64,000 nt of DNA from Chryseobacterium suipulveris (GCF_022811685.1 NZ_CP094532.1:1389501-1453500), one strand, 5' to 3'. Shown: positions 9,866-18,604, numbered from the stretch's first letter. Notes: generated by a model from the letters alone, not told the origin. Numbers and translations: made by a program.

Positions 9866-12406
9866 TTATGCTTGAAGGTTGTCGAGCGCTTTCAGCATGT
9901 CGATTCCTTTTTTCAGAGTTGGCAAAAACAAATCGCCTTTTTTCTCGATTCTTGAAAGTGCATTTTCGATATTCCAATCGGTTGGTTTTAGGCCTGATTT
10001 CACTTCGCTCCATTCCAATGGCATTGAAATTGGTGCACCGTTTTTCGGTCTTAAACTGTAGGCGCTCGCCAAGGTTTGTCCGCGGCGGTTTTGTAGATAA
10101 TCTAGATAAATTTTGCCTTTATCACGCTTCTGAAGACTGCGTTCCAAAGTGGTAATTTCGGGAAGTGCTTTCTGAACTTGCTGCATCAGGAGATGACCGA
10201 AATTTTTAACCTGTTCAAAAGAATACTGGCTTCCCATCGGAATATAAATGTGGATTCCTGAACTGCCGGAAGTTTTGGGATAGCCCTCAATTTTGGCTTT
10301 GTCAAGCACTTTTTTTACTTCTTTGGCGGTGGCGATAACGTCTTCAAAAGTATTGTTATCGGAAGGGTCTAGATCAAGAGCTAAATAATCGGGATTTTCA
10401 ATATTGTCGATTCTGCTTGTCCACACGTTCATTTCGATACAGCCGAGATTGTTCAGGTAGGCAAGTGTCGCCGCATCGTTGCAGATGATGTAATTGATGT
10501 ATTTATCGTTGCTGTCGGAGTAGATTTTGTGGGTTTCAATCCAGTCGGGAGTTTCGTCGGCAGCATCTTTTTGGTAGAAACTCATTCCGTCAATCCCGTT
10601 CGGAAAGCGGTTTAAAGACTGTGCGCGGTTTTTGAGATGCGGTAGAATAAATTCGGCAACGCTCTGATAATACGCCACAACATCACCTTTGGAAACATTG
10701 TCTTTTGGGAAATAAATTTTATTCTGATTCGTGAGTTTCACTTCCTGTTTTCCAATTTTGGTTTTGGCCTCGTTTTCTCGTGTGGTTACGGCGGTTTTCA
10801 CAGGTTTGGTTGACTTTTTTTCCATTGGTTGTTCGGGTGTTTGCTGGTCTTCCTTTAAATCGGAAACTTCCTTGTCTTCCCTTAAATGAAGGAAAACGGG
10901 ATGCCTGAAAATTCCGTCTTTGGTTTTTTCGGAATATTTTATTTCTGCAATCAGTTCGGGTTTTAACCAAGTAGCTTTTCCGTTGGTTTTCGGCAACGTT
11001 TTGAAAGGTGATTTTTCTACAATTAAAGGATGCATTACACCGTAAAGTTCCTTTAAAGTTTTGTCTGAAAATCCTGTTCCGATGTGTCCTGAAAATGTCA
11101 GTTCACCATCAATATAATTCCCTAAAATTAAGGAGCCAAAGTGTTTTCTTGATCCTTTAGGTTCGGTAAATCCGCAGATGATGACTTCGTCGGTTTGCTG
11201 TGTTTTTATTTTTAACCATTCAGATGAACGGATGCCGTCGCTGTAAGTGCTTTCGGTTTTTTTGGCGATAATTCCCTCGAGTCCCATCTGTTCAGCAAGT
11301 CGGAAAAATTCTTTTCCTTTTTCCAAAATATGATCACAGAATTTGATGTTTTCGGTTTCTTTTAAAGCATCTTTCAGCAGTTCCTTCCGTTCGAGATACG
11401 TTAAACTTCGGGTTGAATGACCATTCAAAAACAATAAATCAAAAACCTGAAAAATTATTGGGGTATTTGGTTTTTCACCAATATTTTGCAGCCATTGAAA
11501 ATTCGGTTTTCCCATGTTGTCATAGGCAACCAATTCGCCATCCAAAACCATTTCGTGCTGCTGCAAACCGAGTTGATTGACGATTTTCTTAAATTTTGCT
11601 GAAAAGTCCAATCCGTTTCTCGAGTAGAGTTGAATGCCGTCGCGCAAATCTGCAATTGCGCGATAACCATCCCATTTTATTTCAAACGCCCAGTCTTTGC
11701 TGTCGAAAGGTTTATTGTCTGAAGGTTTCGCCAGCATCGGCTCGATAAATTTTTTCAGTTTCTTTTCTTTGGAAAGGGCAGGTGCGTAGTTTTTGTAGGA
11801 TCTTGCTGTATTTTCGGAGACGTCCTTTTCAGATTTTTTTTTTAAAGCTGCTGTAACTTTTGAATTTTCGGAAGTGTTTTCTTCGGCATTGTAAAAATCG
11901 GTGGCAAAATCATCTTTGTGTTTGATGAGCAGCCACGACTTCCCATCATCAGAATTTTTAATTTTCACCAAAGCAAATTCACCCTGAAGTTTTTTGCCGT
12001 GCATTACGAATTTCAAACTTTCTTTGTGCAGTTCAGCGCGCATTACCAAATCATCTGTTTTTCCCTTTATTTTATTCAAAGGTTCATACCAGCCTTCGTC
12101 CCAAATTTCAACTTCGCCTGCTCCGTAATTTCCTTTCGGAATCGTGCCTTCAAAAGTGCGGTAGGAAAAAGGGTGGTCTTCAACCATCATCGCCAAACGT
12201 TTGTCCTTCGGATTAAGCGAAGGACCTTTCGGAATCGCCCAACTTTTTAGCACGCCGTCCATTTCCAGACGAAAATCGTAATGCAGATGCGATGCAGCGT
12301 GTCTCTGAACCACAAAACGAAGTTTCTCGCCCGAGTTTTCAGGAATTCCTGCAGGTTCGGAGGTTTGTTTGAAGTCGCGCTTTTTGTTGTATTCTTTTAG
12401 AGACAT
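9866..12406 (-). CDS. ligD: NHEJ DNA ligase LigD (phosphoesterase-ligase-polymerase)
   Basis: About 846 residues. Domain order: 3'-phosphoesterase (HAASHLHYDFRLE near residue 40), ATP-dependent ligase with nucleotidyl lysine in EIKWDGYRAIA near 245, and a C-terminal primase-like polymerase (PDYLALDLDPSD near 690). This is the Pseudomonas-type order. With Ku it repairs double-strand breaks by end joining. The ATG at 12406 (MSLKEYNKKRDF) is preferred; an in-frame TTG eight codons upstream lies inside the tandem-repeat tract. Ku follows upstream on the same strand at 12585-13364. Confidence 0.96.
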   Translation of the reverse strand: MSLKEYNKKRDFKQTSEPAGIPENSGEKLRFVVQRHAASHLHYDFRLEMDGVLKSWAIPKGPSLNPKDKRLAMMVEDHPFSYRTFEGTIPKGNYGAGEVEIWDEGWYEPLNKIKGKTDDLVMRAELHKESLKFVMHGKKLQGEFALVKIKNSDDGKSWLLIKHKDDFATDFYNAEENTSENSKVTAALKKKSEKDVSENTARSYKNYAPALSKEKKLKKFIEPMLAKPSDNKPFDSKDWAFEIKWDGYRAIADLRDGIQLYSRNGLDFSAKFKKIVNQLGLQQHEMVLDGELVAYDNMGKPNFQWLQNIGEKPNTPIIFQVFDLLFLNGHSTRSLTYLERKELLKDALKETENIKFCDHILEKGKEFFRLAEQMGLEGIIAKKTESTYSDGIRSSEWLKIKTQQTDEVIICGFTEPKGSRKHFGSLILGNYIDGELTFSGHIGTGFSDKTLKELYGVMHPLIVEKSPFKTLPKTNGKATWLKPELIAEIKYSEKTKDGIFRHPVFLHLREDKEVSDLKEDQQTPEQPMEKKSTKPVKTAVTTRENEAKTKIGKQEVKLTNQNKIYFPKDNVSKGDVVAYYQSVAEFILPHLKNRAQSLNRFPNGIDGMSFYQKDAADETPDWIETHKIYSDSNDKYINYIICNDAATLAYLNNLGCIEMNVWTSRIDNIENPDYLALDLDPSDNNTFEDVIATAKEVKKVLDKAKIEGYPKTSGSSGIHIYIPMGSQYSFEQVKNFGHLLMQQVQKALPEITTLERSLQKRDKGKIYLDYLQNRRGQTLASAYSLRPKNGAPISMPLEWSEVKSGLKPTDWNIENALSRIEKKGDLFLPTLKKGIDMLKALDNLQA

Positions 12407-12416
12407 TTTGTTTTTT

Positions 12417-12580
12417 GTTTCTGGTTTCAAGTTTCAGGTTTCAGGTGGTTGCAATGGTTACAGATTGTTGCAGTTGTTGCAATTGTTATACTTGTTACAC
12501 TCAATTACTCATTCACTCAATCACCGACTCTCCAACTCTCCAACTCACCCACACTCCAACTCAATCACACTCCAACTCAA
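12417..12580. repeat. Composite tandem array with 7-, 9- and 8-bp units
   Basis: Three arrays lie back to back between ligD and ku. 12417-12444 is four units of GTTTCwr (period 7). 12448-12500 is six units beginning GTTGCA or GTTACA (period 9, one of 10). 12501-12576 is nine octamers such as TCAATCAC and TCTCCAAC (period 8, one 4-bp slip). Units vary in sequence but keep the period. It covers the whole gap between the two end-joining genes. Confidence 0.85.
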
Positions 12581-12584
12581 AAAA

Positions 12585-13364
12585 TCACCCCGCCTGCTTT
12601 TTCCCCGCTTCCAGACTTGCTTTCAGCTGTGCCATCAAATCACTTGGAGCGCTTTCTTTAGGTTCTTCTTCTGAGATTTTTACCGTTGCGCCTTTGGCTT
12701 TTTGGTTGATGATTTTCATCAAATCATCGTGATAGGTGTCTTTGAATTTCTCGGGTGTGAAGTCAGTGGCGAGTTGTTTGATCAGACTCTCCGCCATTTT
12801 GAGTTCTTCTTCCTTTGGATTTTTTCCTGCGGGAATATTCAAGTCGTCATATTTCCTAAGTTCTTCAGGAAAACGCATTCGGTTGACCATCAGGATTTTG
12901 TCTTCGTAAGGTCGTACCAAACAAAGAATCTCTTTTTCACGTAGAATAAAAGTTCCGATTCCTGCCATTTTGGTTTTTACCAAAGATTTCAGCAGTAGTT
13001 TATACGCTTCTTCACCATTTTTCTGCGGTTCTAGGAAATAGGGCGTTTCAAAATAAGCGGGATCGATTTCGTCGTGTTTCACAAACTGTTTCACCGACAA
13101 GATTTTTGATTTTTCGGGAGCAACGGCTTCGAAATCTTCTTTTTCCAGCACGATATATTTGTCGTCCATTTTATAGCCCTTCACTATATTTTCGTAGGCG
13201 ACTTCTTTACCCGTTTTCTCGTTGACCCGTTTGAATTTGATATTGCTAAAATCTTTGCTGTCGAGCATATCGAGATCAAGCGTGCTTTCTTCGGATGCCG
13301 AGTACAGTTTTATGGGAATATTTACAAGACCAAAGCCAATGGCGCCGCTCCAGATTGCTCTCAT
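12585..13364 (-). CDS. ku: Ku end-binding protein
   Basis: 259 residues, the usual size of bacterial Ku. It starts MRAIWSGAIGFGLVNIPIKLYSA, the hallmark N terminus of the Ku beta-barrel core, and includes KRVNEKTGKEV, KGYKMDDKYIVLEKEDFE and HDEIDPAYFETPYFLEP. It forms a ring on DNA ends and recruits LigD, which lies downstream on the same strand. The C-terminal tail (about 20 residues, ends KASLEAGKKQAG) is short and basic. It is divergent from tpx across a 151-bp gap. Confidence 0.97.
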   Translation of the reverse strand: MRAIWSGAIGFGLVNIPIKLYSASEESTLDLDMLDSKDFSNIKFKRVNEKTGKEVAYENIVKGYKMDDKYIVLEKEDFEAVAPEKSKILSVKQFVKHDEIDPAYFETPYFLEPQKNGEEAYKLLLKSLVKTKMAGIGTFILREKEILCLVRPYEDKILMVNRMRFPEELRKYDDLNIPAGKNPKEEELKMAESLIKQLATDFTPEKFKDTYHDDLMKIINQKAKGATVKISEEEPKESAPSDLMAQLKASLEAGKKQAG

Positions 13365-13481
13365 AATTTTATTTTTTTAAAGGGTGGAAATAGAACATCA
13401 AAAATTGTGACAAATCCTTTCCACAGATAAATTTATGAATTATTTAACCTACCGTTACAAATAATTAAGGATAAAAATGTC

Positions 13482-13489
13482 TATTTTTG
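13482..13489 (+). promoter_or_regulatory. tpx -7 element
   Basis: TATTTTTG, a full match to TAnnTTTG, 26 bp before the tpx ATG. No clear TTTG is seen at the -33 position. Confidence 0.5.
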
Positions 13490-13515
13490 AAAATAACATT
13501 TAACTACAAAATATT

Positions 13516-14013
13516 ATGGCAAATATCACATTAAAAGGGAATGCTGTGAACACTATTGGTAACCTCCCTGAAAACGGTTTATCGGTAAAAGATTTCGCTT
13601 TGGTAAATGAAAAACTGGAGGTGAAAACCTTGGCTGATTACGACGGAAAAAAGAAAATTTTCAACATCTTTCCAAGTATTGATACCGGTGTTTGTGCGGC
13701 TTCTGCAAGAAAATTCAACGAAAGGGCAGGAGAGTTGGATAATACTGTGGTCATCAATGTTTCCAAAGATTTACCTTTTGCTTTGGGCAGATTTTGTGCA
13801 GCAGAAGGTCTGAATAACGTCGAGACACTTTCCGATTTCCGCGGAAGTTTCGGCGACGATTACGGAGTTGCAATTACCGACGGACCGATGAAGGGACTTT
13901 TGAGCCGTGCAGTTATCGTAACCGACGAAAACGACCAAGTTATATACACCGAACAGGTTCCAGAAATCACTAACGAACCCAATTACGAAGCGGCTTTGAA
14001 CGCATTGAAGTAG
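13516..14013 (+). CDS. tpx: Thiol peroxidase (Tpx-type peroxiredoxin)
   Basis: 165 residues of the atypical two-cysteine peroxiredoxin family. The peroxidatic Cys is in [15 protein letters not shown] (near 60), and the resolving Cys is in LGRFCAAEG (near 94). It reduces H2O2 and alkyl hydroperoxides in the cytoplasm using thioredoxin. Next to the repair genes it fits an oxidative-damage theme. A hairpin terminator follows at 14040-14078. Confidence 0.97.
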   Translation: MANITLKGNAVNTIGNLPENGLSVKDFALVNEKLEVKTLADYDGKKKIFNIFPSIDTGVCAASARKFNERAGELDNTVVINVSKDLPFALGRFCAAEGLNNVETLSDFRGSFGDDYGVAITDGPMKGLLSRAVIVTDENDQVIYTEQVPEITNEPNYEAALNALK

Positions 14014-14039
14014 ATTCAAAAAAAATAACAATACTCGTA

Positions 14040-14078
14040 ACTTTGTCAAACTTCAATGATTTGGCAAAGTTTTTTTAA
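14040..14078 (+). terminator. tpx terminator
   Basis: The stem ACTTTGTCAAA / TTTGGCAAAGT (one mismatch), loop CTTCAATGA, is followed by seven T. It lies between tpx and the DUF763 gene. Confidence 0.8.
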
Positions 14079-14089
14079 TTCAAGAATAA

Positions 14090-15310
14090 ATGAAACGCTC
14101 AGGATCTGCAACATTACCGCTACATTACGGCTACGTTCCACAGTGGCTTTATGAGCGTATGTCCAAATTGGGACTTGCAGTGTTTGAAGTGATTTTGGCA
14201 GATTACGGAAAAGACGAAGTCATCCACAGAATGAGCGATCCGTTTTGGTTCCAGTGTTTTGGAGCGGTGATGGGAATGGATTGGCATTCGTCGGGAGTTA
14301 CAACTTCCGTGATGGGTGCGCTGAAAAGAGCAGTGAATCCAAGATCCAGAGAATTGGGAATTTATATCGCGGGTGGGAAAGGAAAGTTTTCAAAAGAAAC
14401 TCCAAACGAACTGCTGAAGATTTCCGAAACTACCGGTCTCAATGGAAATGAACTGATTCGTGCGAGTAAACTTTCCGCAAAGGTTGACAATACCGCCATT
14501 CAGGACGGATACCAATTGTACACCCACAATTTCTTGCTGAGCGACGAGGGAAATTGGGCGGTCATTCAACAGGGAATGAACGTGCAGGACAAAACCGCAC
14601 GACGCTACCATTGGCATTCCGAAAATCTAAAATCCTATGTTGATGAGCCACACACAGGGATTTCTGGAATCAACCAAGGCGAAATTCTTAACCTTACTTC
14701 TCACGGCGCAGCAGAAAACAGAAATGGAATTTTGGAGATTTCGCACGAAGCTCCTGAAAAAATTATGAAGGACATTTCTTTAATTCTTCCTTCACATCAC
14801 GATGTTCAGGCAAGTGACGTCAATTTGAAGCGACTCGGAGCAATGTTGGCAATGACTCGCGAAATGCAACCTGAAAATTTTGAGGATTTATTGTTATTAA
14901 AAGGAGTTGGGCCAAGAACAATGCAGAGTTTGGCTTTGGTTTCAGAAGTGATTCATGGAGCGCCGTCCAGGTTTCAGGATCCTGCAAGATTTTCATTTGC
15001 ACACGGTGGAAAGGATGGACATCCGTTTCCGGTCCCGATTAAGATTTATGATGAAACGATAAACATTCTGCAAAAAGGCATCGAAAAATCCAAACTCGAA
15101 AATAGCGACAAATTGAAATCGGTGGAAAAACTGCATTCCATCATTACCAAAGCGGAAGAAAACTTCACTCCCGATTTCGATATTCAAAATGTCATTACGG
15201 AAGAAAGGAAAAACTCGTGGAAAAACGGTGGTAAAACAGTTTTTTGGGATGCGAAACCACCAAAGAATGACCGCCTAAAAAATGGGGGAATTCAGTTGTC
15301 GCTGTTTTAG
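14090..15310 (+). CDS. DUF763 protein with helix-hairpin-helix and clamp-binding tail
   Basis: 406 residues matching the DUF763 family of unknown function (N terminus RSGSATLPLHYGYVPQWL, then ILADYGKDEVIHRMSDPFWFQ). Near residue 268 is a helix-hairpin-helix DNA-binding motif, LLLLKGVGPRTMQSLALVSE, preceded by a long helical segment. The last residues are IQLSLF, ending exactly at the stop. QLSLF fits the consensus pentapeptide (QLS/DLF) by which DNA-repair proteins bind the bacterial sliding clamp. Inference: a DNA-processing enzyme acting at the replication fork or in repair. It lies beside the Ku/LigD/topoisomerase block. Confidence 0.9.
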   Translation: MKRSGSATLPLHYGYVPQWLYERMSKLGLAVFEVILADYGKDEVIHRMSDPFWFQCFGAVMGMDWHSSGVTTSVMGALKRAVNPRSRELGIYIAGGKGKFSKETPNELLKISETTGLNGNELIRASKLSAKVDNTAIQDGYQLYTHNFLLSDEGNWAVIQQGMNVQDKTARRYHWHSENLKSYVDEPHTGISGINQGEILNLTSHGAAENRNGILEISHEAPEKIMKDISLILPSHHDVQASDVNLKRLGAMLAMTREMQPENFEDLLLLKGVGPRTMQSLALVSEVIHGAPSRFQDPARFSFAHGGKDGHPFPVPIKIYDETINILQKGIEKSKLENSDKLKSVEKLHSIITKAEENFTPDFDIQNVITEERKNSWKNGGKTVFWDAKPPKNDRLKNGGIQLSLF

Positions 15311-15385
15311 ATTTCTTTCAAGAAAAGCAAAAAAAATAGTTGTAATTTGGCTTCTTTCGATTAAATTTGAGAGAAGTTTCCAACG

Positions 15386-15961
15386 ATGTCCGAAGTCCTT
15401 AAATTCGTCTATCAACACCCGTTAATTTCTGAAGCCGATTTGGATAAAATCGCTTCACAGCATCATTTGGTGCAATTCAAAAAGAACGAATTCCTGCTGA
15501 AAGAAGGAGAAACTGCCGACGAATATTATATCTTAACCGAAGGTTTGGTGCGCGCATTTGTTCATGATTACGACAATAATGAAATTACTACCGAATTTTT
15601 TGTGGAAAATGATATTGTGATTATTCCGTCGTCGCTTTTTCAGAAAGTTGCTTCGCAGGAGAATCTGCAGGCGGTTACAGACTGTAGACTTTTGAAAATT
15701 CAGTATGATGATTTTCAGGAATTGTTCCACCAAATCGAGGGTTTCCGCGAATGGGGACGGCTTTGGTTTTCGTACCAGGTTTTTACAATGAAGCAGCGTT
15801 CTTTGGATGTGGTCATGAAAACCGCATCAGAAAGATATTTGAAGCTGATGAAAGAAAAACCTCAAATAATTCAGAATGTACCGCTCAAACAGATCGCCTC
15901 CTATTTGGGGATTACGGATACTTCTTTGAGCAGAATCAGAAGAGAAATTATGCAGACCTAA
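15386..15961 (+). CDS. Crp/Fnr family regulator
   Basis: 191 residues. A cyclic-nucleotide-binding fold (about 15-115, with LLKEGETADEYYILTEGLVRAF) is followed by a long helix and a short C-terminal DNA-binding region (QIASYLGITDTSLSRIRREI). No Fe-S cysteine set of FNR is present. It resembles the many flavobacterial Crp-like regulators of unknown ligand. The final codons ACC TAA belong to a 33-bp palindromic repeat, so the repeat supplies the stop. Confidence 0.9.
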   Translation: MSEVLKFVYQHPLISEADLDKIASQHHLVQFKKNEFLLKEGETADEYYILTEGLVRAFVHDYDNNEITTEFFVENDIVIIPSSLFQKVASQENLQAVTDCRLLKIQYDDFQELFHQIEGFREWGRLWFSYQVFTMKQRSLDVVMKTASERYLKLMKEKPQIIQNVPLKQIASYLGITDTSLSRIRREIMQT

Positions 15962-15986
15962 CAGGTTTCAAAAACCTGTTAGGTCT
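15954..15986. repeat. CCTAACAGG palindrome, copy A
   Basis: A 33-bp near-perfect palindrome, arms AGACCTAACAGG / CCTGTTAGGTCT. It is identical to copy B at 16339-16371 and related by compensatory changes to copies C (18572-18604) and D (19045-19077). It overlaps the end of the Crp/Fnr gene and may act as its terminator. Confidence 0.88.
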
Positions 15987-16024
15987 TGTTTTGTCAATCA
16001 AACTAAATAAAATAATTTAAAAAA

Positions 16025-16326
16025 ATGATTAACGTTACCGTTTCATATACTGTCAAAAAAGATTTTGTTGAAACAAACAAAATATTTCAACATTTTTAAA
16101 CGACTTCAAAAATCTCGATCAGAACCGTTTTTCGTATCGGATTTTGCTAAAAGATGATGGCATTACCTTCGTTCATATTTCCAAGTATTCTGATGAGGAG
16201 ATTCAGACTGAACTTTTAAATACTGCTTCGTTTCTTGAATTTCAAAAACAATGCGATGAAAGCGGGCTAAACGGTTCACACAAAGTTGAAATCCTTGAGT
16301 TCATTGGCGAATCAGGTAGTTTTTAG
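16025..16326 (+). pseudogene. Small protein gene with a -1 frameshift
   Basis: An ATG at 16025 opens a frame (MINVTVSYTVKKDFVETN) that hits a stop after 24 codons. Shifting by one base in the A run at 16079-16082 restores a frame (NISTFLNDFKNLDQNRFSYR) through to 16326, about 100 residues in all. A single lost A explains it. The product looks like a small dimeric alpha-beta barrel protein of the monooxygenase type, but the family is uncertain. Palindrome copies A and B flank the gene closely on both sides. Confidence 0.7.
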
Positions 16327-16338
16327 AATAAATTATTC

Positions 16339-16371
16339 AGACCTAACAGGTTTCAAAAACCTGTTAGGTCT
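16339..16371. repeat. CCTAACAGG palindrome, copy B
   Basis: Identical to copy A (15954-15986). It lies 13 bp after the frameshifted gene and 18 bp before the cupin gene. Confidence 0.88.
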
Positions 16372-16388
16372 CCAAAAAAAATATAATT

Positions 16389-16715
16389 ATGGCAAAGACA
16401 TTTGAAAAAGCAACACTTCTTAATTTCAGGAAGATGATTGATTATTCCGACGGTGGAGTAGTAAGCAAACAAATAATGAAAAATGAGGCGGGAAACATTA
16501 CCCTGTTCTCTTTCGACCAAGGAGAAGGTCTGAGTGAACATTCCACTCCGTACGATGCATTGGTGGAAGTGATCGAAGGTAGGGTAGAAATCACTATAGG
16601 TGGCGAAAAACACACTGTTTCCGAAGGCGAGTCGATCATTATGCCCGCAACGATTCCGCACGCTTTGCATGGTGTTGAAAGATTCAAAATGTTGCTTACG
16701 ATGATCAAGGGATAA
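16389..16715 (+). CDS. Cupin domain protein
   Basis: 108 residues forming a single small beta-barrel. The two cupin motifs are visible: GEGLSEHSTPYDALVEVIEGRVE and the later GESIIMPATIPHALHG, with His and Glu positions suited to binding a metal. The substrate is unknown. Similar genes in Bacteroidota often accompany Crp/Fnr regulators and nitrogen-oxide or redox stress genes, but nothing here proves that. Confidence 0.88.
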   Translation: MAKTFEKATLLNFRKMIDYSDGGVVSKQIMKNEAGNITLFSFDQGEGLSEHSTPYDALVEVIEGRVEITIGGEKHTVSEGESIIMPATIPHALHGVERFKMLLTMIKG

Positions 16716-16783
16716 ATTTCTTGCCATAAGACAAGTGGTTTTGTTTGCATTTCGTTCTAAATTTGTTTTAAAGTTTTAGAGCA

Positions 16784-17239
16784 ATGAAAGCAACCGCACA
16801 CGAATTTTTAAAAATTCAACTCGATTTTAACAACTCCGTTATTTCGAAAAACATTTCGGGCATCATTCACGAAGAATCTATGGTTTTTCCTAATGGTGAG
16901 GTAAACTGCATGAACTGGGTTTTCGGTCACCTTATTTTTGTCCGAAACACGATGATTCAGATTTTGGGTGGTGAAAAAGTGTGGAACGATGATGAATTTT
17001 CGTTTTATGCAAGAGGCGAGAAACCTCTTTTACATCAGGAAAAATTCCCCGATTTTGAAACTTTGAAATCCTATTTCAAAGACACGGAGAACGAACTCAA
17101 CCACGTTTTAGCGAAAACAGAAAACATCAAAGCCGAGAATCTTGAAGATTTGGCTGCATTGATGCTGCACGAAATTTATCATAGCGGACAAATCGGTTAT
17201 CTGCGAAGGATTTTGGGAAAAGAGGGAACGATCAAGTAG
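16784..17239 (+). CDS. DinB family protein
   Basis: 151 residues of the four-helix-bundle DinB/YfiT superfamily. The metal-binding histidines are visible: the His in NWVFGHLIFVRNT (near 49), and the pair in LMLHEIYHSGQIGYLRR (near 127 and 131). Members are damage-inducible or act as thiol-dependent transferases; the true substrate is unknown. It is monocistronic, on the plus strand, in a run of small accessory enzymes. Confidence 0.88.
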   Translation: MKATAHEFLKIQLDFNNSVISKNISGIIHEESMVFPNGEVNCMNWVFGHLIFVRNTMIQILGGEKVWNDDEFSFYARGEKPLLHQEKFPDFETLKSYFKDTENELNHVLAKTENIKAENLEDLAALMLHEIYHSGQIGYLRRILGKEGTIK

Positions 17240-17322
17240 CGTTAAATTTTTGCTAATTAAAAATTCGTTAACAAAAACAGCGGCTGACTTTCGCTATTTT
17301 TAGTAAACCAAAACAGAATAAT

Positions 17323-17688
17323 ATGGATAACAAACAAATCGCAAAACAGTTTATCGACAACCTTTTTGTAGATAACGACAAAGCTTACGAAGTCGTGGCA
17401 GAAGACGTTCGCGTCAATTGGCCAGGTTTCGGAATGGAGGACATTGTGGGAAAGCAAAACCTTCGGAATTTCTTGGATAACGGCGGTCCCGACAAAGTAA
17501 TCTCGCAGAAAATCAACAATCTTATCTGTGAAAACAACACCGTAATCGGTGACGGAACTATTGTGACAGAAAGAAATGGGAAAAAGGAAACCTCACATTT
17601 TGCTGATGTTTACACCATAGAAAACGGAAAAATCACCCACTTGAACTCCTATATGGTGATGGATAAAAACAACGAATCTCAACCTTGA
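17323..17688 (+). CDS. SnoaL-like NTF2-fold protein
   Basis: 121 residues of a cone-shaped NTF2-like fold. It starts with the helical segment NKQIAKQFIDNLFVDND, and the polar pocket strand VNWPGFGMEDIVGKQ is typical of SnoaL-like proteins. It may be a small-molecule isomerase, hydrolase or carrier. A hexamer tract (ACCTTG, ACCTTA, ACCTTT) separates it from the next gene. Confidence 0.8.
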   Translation: MDNKQIAKQFIDNLFVDNDKAYEVVAEDVRVNWPGFGMEDIVGKQNLRNFLDNGGPDKVISQKINNLICENNTVIGDGTIVTERNGKKETSHFADVYTIENGKITHLNSYMVMDKNNESQP

Positions 17689-17711
17689 CCTTAACCTTTA
17701 CCTCTTTTATT

Positions 17712-18152
17712 ATGAAACTCAACCCTTATCTCAACTTCGACGGAACCTGCGAAGAAGCGTTCAATTTTTACAAAAAAGTGTTCAAAACAGAGTTCAACCA
17801 GTTTGGAATCATGCGTTTTGGCGATCTGCCTCCACAGGAAGGAGTGCCGCCGTGTCCCGATGAAATCAAGGATCGCGTGATGCACGTCGGAATTAATTTT
17901 GGCGACCAAATGTTGATGGGAAGCGACATTATGCCAGGATTCGGAAACAGGCCTTTTCAAATCGGCGACAACAATTACGTGAGCATCCATCCCGATTCGC
18001 GTGAAGAAGCCGACCGAATCTTCAAAGAGCTTTCCGAAAACGGCGAAGTTGAAATGCCGATGCAGGATCAGTTCTGGGGCGATTATTTCGGAAGTCTCCG
18101 CGATCAGTTCGGCACTAACTGGATGATTAACTTTAACGCAAACTATAAATAG
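17712..18152 (+). CDS. VOC family protein, PhnB-like
   Basis: 146 residues from the ATG at 17712 (MKLNPYLNFDGTCEEAFNFYKK). The nine codons upstream are repeat-like and rejected. The paired beta-alpha-beta-beta-beta fold and the C-terminal WGDYFGSLRDQFGTNWMIN are typical of PhnB-like proteins of the glyoxalase/bleomycin-resistance superfamily. It is probably metal-binding, with unknown substrate. It ends 2 bp before the next VOC gene, so the two form an operon. Confidence 0.9.
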   Translation: MKLNPYLNFDGTCEEAFNFYKKVFKTEFNQFGIMRFGDLPPQEGVPPCPDEIKDRVMHVGINFGDQMLMGSDIMPGFGNRPFQIGDNNYVSIHPDSREEADRIFKELSENGEVEMPMQDQFWGDYFGSLRDQFGTNWMINFNANYK

Positions 18153-18154
18153 CA

Positions 18155-18556
18155 ATGGAAAATACGCACTTCAACGTCTCGATGTGGTTCGAGATCTATG
18201 TTCAGGATATGGACAGAGCGCAGAGGTTTTATGAGGAAGTTCTGCAGATTAAGATGACGCCGATGTCGGATCCTACCGACGAAAGCATGAAAATGGTAGG
18301 GTTTCCTTCACCGAATTCGATGGAGAAAATGTTTCCCGGTTCATCCGGAAGTTTAGTGCAGATGCATGGTGTTCCAAGTGGCGGAAATTCAACTATTGTC
18401 TATTTCGGTTGCGAAGATTGCAGTGTTGAAGAAGCAAGGGTGGAAAATGCCGGAGGAAAAATCTTCAAGCCAAAAATGTCGATCGGTGAGTACGGTTTTA
18501 TGTCGCTGGTTACCGACACTGAAGGGAATATGATCGGTTTGCATTCGATGAAGTAA
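18155..18556 (+). CDS. VOC family glyoxalase-like protein
   Basis: 133 residues with two glyoxalase-type modules (VSMWFEIYVQDMDRAQRFYEE and VEEARVENAGGKIFKPKMSI, then DTEGNMIGLHS). The His near the first strand is replaced, so metal use is uncertain. It is translationally close to the preceding PhnB-like gene. Substrate unknown. Confidence 0.9.
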   Translation: MENTHFNVSMWFEIYVQDMDRAQRFYEEVLQIKMTPMSDPTDESMKMVGFPSPNSMEKMFPGSSGSLVQMHGVPSGGNSTIVYFGCEDCSVEEARVENAGGKIFKPKMSIGEYGFMSLVTDTEGNMIGLHSMK

Positions 18557-18571
18557 AGTTAACGAACAAAA

Positions 18572-18604
18572 AGACCTAACAAGTTTCCAAAACTTGTTAG
18601 GTCT
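18572..18604. repeat. CCTAACAAG palindrome, copy C
   Basis: Arms AGACCTAACAAG / CTTGTTAGGTCT. Compared with copies A and B, G-C pairs in the stem are replaced by A-T pairs on both arms together. It supplies the stop (ACC TAA) of the minus-strand transposase relic. Confidence 0.88.

Noticed and set aside
12407-12430. An eight-residue N-terminal extension of LigD from a TTG codon
   Set aside because: The extension is encoded by the heptamer array and does not match LigD proteins; ATG 12406 gives the usual start.
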